Both the position numbers and the translations under genes were made by a program. The notes under the pieces were generated by a model. The model worked only from the letters and a program-made list of their open reading frames with translations. It was not told where the DNA came from and searched no databases. A stretch of DNA of 11,927 nucleotides from Rhodothermales bacterium (GTDB taxonomy: Bacteria; Bacteroidota; Rhodothermia; Rhodothermales; UBA10348). Numbering within the stretch: position 1 is the first letter of the stretch; every line of letters begins with the position of its first letter. Location: assembly GCA_030833605.1 (NCBI GenBank), contig JAURGV010000049.1:1-11927 (forward strand). Direction: 5' to 3'. This document shows, one piece after another, positions 6,252 through 11,927 of this stretch.

Positions 6252-7562
6252 CTAAGCTGTTTTTTCGGCCTTCCCAAAAGATGGATCAATCGTGACTTTG
6301 GATGCCATGTAAAATCCGGGAATCGTCGCTAGTAACACCCAGATAAAAAAGTTTTGATACCCAAGGGTTTCCTGGATCCAACCACTTGCCATACCCGGGA
6401 GCATCATGCCCAGCGCCATAAATCCTGTGCAAATAGCGAAATGAGCGGTTTTATGCTGACCTTCAACGGCATAAATCATATAGAGCATGAACGCAGTAAA
6501 TCCGAATCCATATCCAAACTGCTCCACCGCTACGGCCACATTGACAATGAGTGCGCTCTCGGGCTGAAACAACGATAAAAGAACATATACCGCATTCGGT
6601 ACATTTATCGCCAGAACCATGGGCCATAGCCAATATTTTAGGCCATTTCTGGACGCCAAAAAACCGCCTAGAATTCCGCCCAATGTCAGCGATATCAATC
6701 CCACCGTTCCATAAACGAATCCTACTTCCGTCGTAGAAAGACCTAAGCCCCCTGCCGCACGGGCATCGAGCAAGAAAGGAGAAGCCATTTTTACGAGTTG
6801 GGCTTCTGAAAAACGGTACAATAGAATAAATGCAATGGTAACGCCAATGCCGGGGCGTTTAAAGAAACTGGCAAAGGTGAGACCAAATTCTCTGACCACA
6901 TTACCAACCGTAGCACTCGCGGCAGGCTGGTCGGCATCAGGTCTTGGCAGAATCCATTTGTGATATAGGGTCAACACCACAAACAACGCACAGGTAACCC
7001 CCAGCGTCCACGCCCAGGCCGTGGCAATATCGCCCATTCGCTCTTCCAATTGACCAGCCAACATCACCAACAATCCTTGGCCGGCGATCATGGCCAAACG
7101 ATAAAAGGTGCTTCTTATCCCGACAAACCACGCTTGATTGGAATCATCAATGGCCAACATGTAAAATCCGTCTGCCGCGATGTCGTGCGTGGCAGAACTG
7201 AAGGCGATCAACCAGAAAAAAACCAACGACCACTTGAAAAACGCAGGTCCCGGCAGCGTTAATGCCACACCAGCTAGTGCAGCCCCTATAATCAACTGCA
7301 TAGTCACAATCCAAAACCGCTTTGTTTTGAGAATGTCGACAATAGGACTCCAAAACGGCTTAATGACCCACGGCAAATACAACCAACTTGTATAGAGTGC
7401 TATATCGGTGTTGGATATGCCAAGCCGCTTGTACATCACTACCGAAACGGTCATGACCATGACGTAGGGAATGCCTTCCATGAAGTACAAACTCGGAATC
7501 CATTTCCACGACCGGCGTCGTTCAGCGGAAGTTGCCTGTAGCGTCTTTTTTTCTTCTGTCAT
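6252..7562 (-). CDS. AmpG-like MFS permease (muropeptide/sugar uptake)
   Basis: The 436-residue inner-membrane protein has about twelve hydrophobic segments. AmpG-type landmarks are visible: LYFMEGIPYVMV near the first helix, KPFWSPIVD at 68-76 (compare the KFLWSPLMD-type motif), SATHDIAADG at 123-132 (compare ASQDI-x-D), and the second-half helix around VEQFGYGFGFTAFMLYMIYA. E. coli AmpG imports GlcNAc-anhydroMurNAc and its peptides for recycling. The substrate here is inferred from similarity and from neighbours that degrade peptidoglycan. The ATG at 7562 was chosen. A TTG at 7589 would add 9 polar residues, and neither start has a Shine-Dalgarno sequence. It lies 55 bp downstream of the amidase gene with no terminator between, so it is probably the last gene of the operon. 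I see no clear terminator after it, before the convergent SpoIID-like gene. Confidence 0.5.
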   Translation of the reverse strand: MTEEKKTLQATSAERRRSWKWIPSLYFMEGIPYVMVMTVSVVMYKRLGISNTDIALYTSWLYLPWVIKPFWSPIVDILKTKRFWIVTMQLIIGAALAGVALTLPGPAFFKWSLVFFWLIAFSSATHDIAADGFYMLAIDDSNQAWFVGIRSTFYRLAMIAGQGLLVMLAGQLEERMGDIATAWAWTLGVTCALFVVLTLYHKWILPRPDADQPAASATVGNVVREFGLTFASFFKRPGIGVTIAFILLYRFSEAQLVKMASPFLLDARAAGGLGLSTTEVGFVYGTVGLISLTLGGILGGFLASRNGLKYWLWPMVLAINVPNAVYVLLSLFQPESALIVNVAVAVEQFGYGFGFTAFMLYMIYAVEGQHKTAHFAICTGFMALGMMLPGMASGWIQETLGYQNFFIWVLLATIPGFYMASKVTIDPSFGKAEKTA

Positions 7563-7617
7563 GTTGTTTTCAGGTCGATTTGACGCCAATCAGCGAAAAA
7601 CCGATTTAAAAGCTTCT

Positions 7618-10600
7618 TTATTGCACAAAATCAAGGAATCGGTTCATCAACAGATCTCGAACCTGCATGCCCAATACAGTCTCAAAAGGAAATCCGACAA
7701 CAATGACTCCTCCTTTTCCAGGTCGCCCAATGGCGGCACTCATGTTGTTGTCCGAATAGCGAATAATCGTTTTCGCATCTTCTGCCGGTCTTAACGCGTC
7801 GGGACTTTCCACCCGATAAACCGGGCCAGTCGGATCTACATTAAAATTAAAAGCGGGCAAATCAGCCAAAAAGCTAATCCCTCCCACTTTTCCTGATTCT
7901 GCTGCATGATTTGTTGTCCATGAGAATCGAAGCACATCGTTTGCAAATAACCGACTCGATTCGTTCGCCCCTGGACCCGCAAGATCCGTTGCCACATAGG
8001 CTCCTGAAATGATGACCGAACCTTCATTTCGCATAAATTCGGCTATTTTGGCCTGCATTTGCTCGGGAATGGCCTCGAAGTCAACCGTAATGCCTGGTCC
8101 TTTTGTGGTTTTTTCTTCGCCCAAAATGAGATCCACAATACCGTATGCGTTCAGGTAGACGTCGTCGTCCCATACCGCTTCATCACTACTGGTAGCAAAA
8201 GCGTAACCCGCTTTTAAAATGGAAGAACCGTGTAGTGAGGCATAGTTGAAGGTATTTCCAGTGATCACTTTCGTTTCAGAAGTGGCGTAACTCGCTCCGT
8301 GGCCCGGTGAATCATCGTCCAACCATGGCGATTCCGCATTGAAGTCGTATTGATGCCCCACAAACGAAAGGTCATATCGATCGGGAACGCCTTCATCATC
8401 GAAATAGGAAAACCCTTTGAAGGTGCCCGCTTCAATAACCGATGGACTAGATATACGATCAAATCCAGTAATTACAAGCACTTCGGCCTTCGTTCTTTCG
8501 CTTAAAGGACGCCCTGCGGACACCTCTTCAGAAGCCATTCCCTCCCCGCCTGCATTTACGGCCCGTACTTTGAACGAATAGACAATGCCTGGCGTCGAAT
8601 TTTCGATCACAAAAGGGGCTTCGGTAACAAAAGTACCGCCGTCAAAGCCTTCGTCTCCCATTCGTTGATAGATCACAAAGCCCGATGGTTTGGCACTGGC
8701 ATCGCTCGGGTCGAGTTGCTCTTTCCAGTTCACCTCGATTTTACCATCCGATGTCCATTCTGCCCTCATATGGGTAACGGGAAGGGGCTGGATCACCGGT
8801 TCATATTGGTGTTGACTGGCCAAAAAGTAGACCATGCTCTTATACACCGATCGAGCGACATCGAAGCGGAACCGGGGATCCAGCCCAAACTTCATGTCTG
8901 CAAAATTCTGATGCGACAGCAATTCAAGGAGAACACCTGGCACATTGGGTCGGACGGCTTCGCTATAATCCCGATCCCAAATTGCGCGTTGGCTCCACGT
9001 TGAATCGTATTTCGCCCTGAGATCGGATACAATCGTAGTTTGCATGATGTCTCCCAGATCGCGATTGGCGAATCGAGACATCCCATCAGGGAATGTTCGG
9101 TCTGATTGGGCTCCGGTGGACGAATAAATCATCAGCGTCCCAATCGTGCTGCTTGAGTTGGTTATCCCAGCGTCTGTATGAAACGCCATCGAAATGTCCA
9201 CCGGAACGTTTAGCCCCTTAGCAGCCCGGTCTTTATTGGGTCCAAAAGGGGCGCCTTTCAAGTAGTTTACCCATTCTGCCCGTCCGCGATAGTCGTCAAT
9301 GTAATCGTCCGAGCTTTCCGTGACATTGTACACCAAATTGTCTGGCATCCCGGCAAATTGCATGTAATACCGAGCGCCTTCCGTAAACCGCGGCCTGCCG
9401 CTCGTTTTTTCTGAACGTTCAACCGTTCCCATTCCTCCGCCAAACCGAACCGCATCCGCTGACACCACCTTGCCTACTTCTGCACTCTTGTTGGCCAAAT
9501 CAACACGCCCTTTTTCGGGGAGCGAGCCTTTGGAAAAATGATAGGTCCCTAAATACACCCACGTTCCACCCATCATGCGCTGATCAACGCTGACTTCGGT
9601 TAATCCGCCCGAATGAAACACCGTGTATCGCGCATCGCTGGTCGCATTTTCCTCCAGCCCGTATGACACGTACACCGCATAATCCCCCGTCTCCGGAATA
9701 TCTGGAATCCACGACGTTACGGCCGAAGCCACGCGGTCCGTTTGGGAAACCCTATAGGTACCCTCTTGAAACGGATTTTCTTGAAGCAACGGTTTCGTAT
9801 CCAAATACCCTGTGTTGGAACTCGTTTTCCAAGCAAATTGCGACTCGCCAACTTCTAAAAATCGGTTCGTACCGGGCCCAGTTCCATCGTTGTCTACAAT
9901 CACTTCGTTAACCTGAACATCCCGTTCTCTGGGGATATGCACATAGGCACCGGCCCCTTCCAACATGGGAGCCAAGTAAGGGACCACAAACGCCATTGGA
10001 AATAAATCCTCCACCGTTTCAAACAGCCGGGCTCGCTGCCATTCCCATCGATCTAACCGAAACTCATAGTACCATCCGTGACTGGGCCAAATAGCGATAT
10101 GCCGACCAGTTAGCTGAGCGGCTGTTTGCCAGGGCGCACTGGGTTTCGTTGTTAATCGTCGGGGGCTTCCCGCTTCTTTTGGCATGCGAGAAACATCCAG
10201 ATTCGACGAACGAAAGTAATTGGGTACCAATTCCGCTATAGGAACTCCCAGAACCTCCACCTGAACGTCCAATTTGGCTGCTTCACTCCCCAATGCTCCC
10301 GCAATTCTTTCCTGCAGTTCTAGAATTTCATGGTCTCTGAATGTTTTTTGAGAAAACGCCTTATTCAAATACACATGTACTATTTGTTGCTCGCGCTGGA
10401 CCGAAACAGAGTCAATCCTACTGCCCGGATCCAGCTTTAACCGACATGCACTCGACCCAACTAAACAGTCAGAAAGAACCGTGCTAAGGGAAGAAGAAAC
10501 CCAACTAGAATACGCTGAATCTGACATGGATGACACATCCAAGGTCCGTGTGGTGTTGGCACACCCGGTGAAAACCACAAAGGCCGCAACGAAGTAGACC

Positions 10601-10623
10601 GAGTTTAATCGATTCACTTTCAT
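7618..10623 (-). CDS. Lipoprotein N-acetylmuramoyl-L-alanine amidase with golvesin-C-like and FN3 domains
   Basis: The 1001-residue product has a lipoprotein signal peptide ending FTG-C21, so it should be membrane-anchored. Domains in order: an N-terminal alpha/beta region (about 40-140, ending VPIAELVPNYFR); the first part of an Amidase_3-type zinc fold (174-245, GRHIAIWPSHGWYYE, with H182 and a following Glu, likely E194 or E202, as metal ligands); a golvesin-C-like beta domain (about 285-400, SWIPDIPETGDYAVYVSYG to SADAVRFGGGMG); the rest of the amidase (410-605, with the ligand His in AFHTDAG, H482, and the catalytic Glu in VLLELLSHQNF, E567); an FN3 domain (about 617-705); and a roughly 295-residue C-terminal domain of unknown role (ITGFDR, then VIISGAYVATDL). 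Amidases of this fold remove stem peptides from MurNAc. Related long proteins are often labelled xanthan lyase in databases, which I regard as unsupported here. It starts 12 bp after the GHL10 gene, hence an operon. The leader is A-rich without a Shine-Dalgarno sequence. Confidence 0.5.
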   Translation of the reverse strand: MKVNRLNSVYFVAAFVVFTGCANTTRTLDVSSMSDSAYSSWVSSSLSTVLSDCLVGSSACRLKLDPGSRIDSVSVQREQQIVHVYLNKAFSQKTFRDHEILELQERIAGALGSEAAKLDVQVEVLGVPIAELVPNYFRSSNLDVSRMPKEAGSPRRLTTKPSAPWQTAAQLTGRHIAIWPSHGWYYEFRLDRWEWQRARLFETVEDLFPMAFVVPYLAPMLEGAGAYVHIPRERDVQVNEVIVDNDGTGPGTNRFLEVGESQFAWKTSSNTGYLDTKPLLQENPFQEGTYRVSQTDRVASAVTSWIPDIPETGDYAVYVSYGLEENATSDARYTVFHSGGLTEVSVDQRMMGGTWVYLGTYHFSKGSLPEKGRVDLANKSAEVGKVVSADAVRFGGGMGTVERSEKTSGRPRFTEGARYYMQFAGMPDNLVYNVTESSDDYIDDYRGRAEWVNYLKGAPFGPNKDRAAKGLNVPVDISMAFHTDAGITNSSSTIGTLMIYSSTGAQSDRTFPDGMSRFANRDLGDIMQTTIVSDLRAKYDSTWSQRAIWDRDYSEAVRPNVPGVLLELLSHQNFADMKFGLDPRFRFDVARSVYKSMVYFLASQHQYEPVIQPLPVTHMRAEWTSDGKIEVNWKEQLDPSDASAKPSGFVIYQRMGDEGFDGGTFVTEAPFVIENSTPGIVYSFKVRAVNAGGEGMASEEVSAGRPLSERTKAEVLVITGFDRISSPSVIEAGTFKGFSYFDDEGVPDRYDLSFVGHQYDFNAESPWLDDDSPGHGASYATSETKVITGNTFNYASLHGSSILKAGYAFATSSDEAVWDDDVYLNAYGIVDLILGEEKTTKGPGITVDFEAIPEQMQAKIAEFMRNEGSVIISGAYVATDLAGPGANESSRLFANDVLRFSWTTNHAAESGKVGGISFLADLPAFNFNVDPTGPVYRVESPDALRPAEDAKTIIRYSDNNMSAAIGRPGKGGVIVVGFPFETVLGMQVRDLLMNRFLDFVQ

Positions 10624-10635
10624 AATGATTTGTTT

Positions 10636-11927
10636 CTAGTTGTTTAAGATGAGAATGTGTGGCTCGCTTTCTATGCCCAGTCGAGTAAATGCTTGCAGCA
10701 CAACGACATTGGCATCTTTATAATCGTTGAGGTCAAGGGCATGTGACCATGCCGGTACAATCTGCTGAGTCCAAGAGTCGGCCACCTTTATCCAAACGGC
10801 CCAAAGACGGACGTCCGTGTCGTCACCCGGGGACATGGCGACATACACATCATTTCCAAGACGTTGAACCGAAGCGTTCGGTTTGGCTGGACGATTGCCA
10901 TCCAACCACGATGAGGCTGGTGGAATTGCTTGGTGGGCATATTGAGAAGCAGCCAACTGATTGGCTAAGGGGCTATCCACCGGTTGCAAAGCTTTCACGG
11001 AAAAATGAACGTTGCCGCTCGCTTCTGCATTCTTGCGGGTAAAATCCACTTGATCCAAAATCTCAAAGGGCTCCCAGTGGGATGCGCCCTCCAAAAACAC
11101 ACGACTGGTAAACAGTCCAGGCCACATGTGCCTTTTTTTGACGTTTTCCCCATTCCACCACTCCAATAAAGGGCCATACGGCTGACCTTTACTGGTCAGC
11201 GACCAGTAAAGTTGGGGCGTAAAATAGTCCAACCAACCTTCGCGAAGCCACTTGCGTGCGTCGGCATACAAATTAGCGTAGGCGTCAAAACCGGTAACCA
11301 TTTCAGGGTATCCTGGACGCCAAATTCCAAACGGCGATATGCCAAAAAGCACCCACGGTTTGGCTTCTTTTATCCTGGAGTATACCCGATAAATAAGATC
11401 ATCAACGTTTTTTCTTCGCCAGTCTTCTTTAGTTAGGCCCGCACCATGCACAGCATAAAAGCTTGAATCGGGGAAATCTACAGCGTTACCCGCTTCATCA
11501 TTTACGGGGTATGGGTAAAAATAATCATCCATGTGAACGCCATCGATATCATAGCGATCAACCACGTCCATAATGACCTGAAGCGAGTGATCAGTGGCTT
11601 CGGGCGACCCGGGATCCATCCATAACTGCGCACCATACGAATGAACAGCTTCCGGCAATTGGTTTTTTATATGCTGTAGCGATAACGAATCCGGTGCCGT
11701 TGGGTGGTAAGCCCGGTACGGATTAAACCAAACGTGTAGTTCGAGGCCACGCTTGTGGGCTTCTTCTACCGTGAAAGCGAGTGGATCATAAAATGGATCC
11801 GGGGCTTTCCCGTTTTCGCCGGTTAGGTAGTACGACCACGGCTCCAAACTAGATTGGTAAAAAGCATCGGCGGTGGGCCGGATTTGAAACACGATGGCGT
11901 TCAAATTCAATAATTTGGCGCGGTCCA
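10636..11927 (-). CDS. GHL10 (DUF187) family glycosyl hydrolase, 5'-partial
   Basis: The visible 429 residues begin mid-domain at DRAKLLNLNAIVFQIRP. The reading frame is open at the right edge, so the true start and any signal peptide lie outside; the TTG at 11910 is internal. The TIM-barrel motifs of the family are clear: QIRPTADAFY, HKRGLELHVWFNPYRA, DGVHMDDYFYPYP (visible residues 128-140, with the probable catalytic acidic pair), GISPFGIWRPG (195-205) and WLDYFTPQLYWS (231-242). A small beta-rich C-terminal domain follows from about residue 345. E. coli DigH (YddW), of the same family, cleaves glycan strands lacking stem peptides; other members may act on other glycans. The gene lies 12 bp upstream of the amidase gene and 5' of the permease, so it is the first visible gene of the operon. 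The operon promoter is beyond the window. An unusual pair of overlapping hairpins falls within this gene at 11181-11211. Confidence 0.5.
   Translation of the reverse strand, partial: DRAKLLNLNAIVFQIRPTADAFYQSSLEPWSYYLTGENGKAPDPFYDPLAFTVEEAHKRGLELHVWFNPYRAYHPTAPDSLSLQHIKNQLPEAVHSYGAQLWMDPGSPEATDHSLQVIMDVVDRYDIDGVHMDDYFYPYPVNDEAGNAVDFPDSSFYAVHGAGLTKEDWRRKNVDDLIYRVYSRIKEAKPWVLFGISPFGIWRPGYPEMVTGFDAYANLYADARKWLREGWLDYFTPQLYWSLTSKGQPYGPLLEWWNGENVKKRHMWPGLFTSRVFLEGASHWEPFEILDQVDFTRKNAEASGNVHFSVKALQPVDSPLANQLAASQYAHQAIPPASSWLDGNRPAKPNASVQRLGNDVYVAMSPGDDTDVRLWAVWIKVADSWTQQIVPAWSHALDLNDYKDANVVVLQAFTRLGIESEPHILILNN
11181..11211. repeat. Two overlapping, mutually exclusive inverted repeats inside the GHL10 gene
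   Basis: The plus strand carries GCTGACC (11181-11187) and GGTCAGC (11194-11200) around a 6-nt loop. It also carries CTTTACTGGTC (11187-11197) and GACCAGTAAAG (11201-11211) around a 3-nt loop. The two stems share bases and cannot form together. They encode the segment LYWSLTSKGQP, which includes a conserved family motif, so coincidence is possible. Confidence 0.5.

Noticed and set aside
7563..7589. TTG start of the permease adding 9 residues
   Set aside because: It adds only a polar extension, has no ribosome binding site, and an ATG is available at 7562.
7618..10623. Xanthan lyase function for the 1001-residue lipoprotein
   Set aside because: No polysaccharide lyase motif is visible, whereas amidase-type His/Glu motifs are; the database label seems inherited.
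1..11927. CRISPR array, insertion sequence, integrase, tRNA or rRNA
   Set aside because: No regularly spaced repeats, transposase with terminal repeats, cloverleaf or rRNA signature was found; the only mobile hint is the weak relic at 4629-4841.

Overview
The window looks like chromosomal DNA from a Gram-negative bacterium of the Bacteroidota/Rhodothermota/Balneolota (FCB) type. The reasons are the family variants recalled from memory (an EF-G2-type translation factor, a long amidase with a golvesin-C-like domain, a GHL10 glycosidase), a lipoprotein signal, and mostly absent Shine-Dalgarno sequences. The phylum is an inference. No mobile element, CRISPR array, tRNA or rRNA is visible. The DNA is open at both ends: a SIMPL-domain gene runs off the left edge and a GHL10 glycosidase gene runs off the right edge.

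Left part (1-4620), housekeeping genes. A SIMPL-domain gene (+) is interrupted by one in-frame TAG at 165-167, although the frame is otherwise intact to 563. A perfect 13-bp hairpin (571-599) separates it from the convergent fusA2-like gene (-, 645-2768). That gene encodes an EF-G paralog whose usual catalytic DTPGH motif reads DTPGY. Divergent from it are tsaB (+, t6A tRNA modification) and accD (+, acetyl-CoA carboxylase beta), probably one transcription unit that ends at the hairpin at 4580-4620.

Middle (4526-4866). This is a gene-poor 341-bp gap. It holds the accD terminator, a possible decayed fragment of a RAYT/DnaA-C-like reading frame, and a good sigma70-type promoter just before the next gene.

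Right part (4867-11927), cell-wall genes. A secreted SpoIID/LytB-domain protein (+) converges, with an 8-bp gap, on a tight minus-strand operon. In transcription order the operon is a GHL10/DUF187 glycosidase (5' end beyond the window), a 1001-residue lipoprotein amidase with golvesin-C, FN3 and C-terminal domains, and an AmpG-like MFS permease. In known systems, amidases strip stem peptides from peptidoglycan, SpoIID-type lytic transglycosylases and GHL10 (DigH-like) enzymes cut the resulting denuded glycans, and AmpG imports cell-wall fragments. The set therefore reads as a compact module that strips, cuts and imports peptidoglycan. This grouping is the most interesting biology in the window, but its function is inferred from domains and gene order only.
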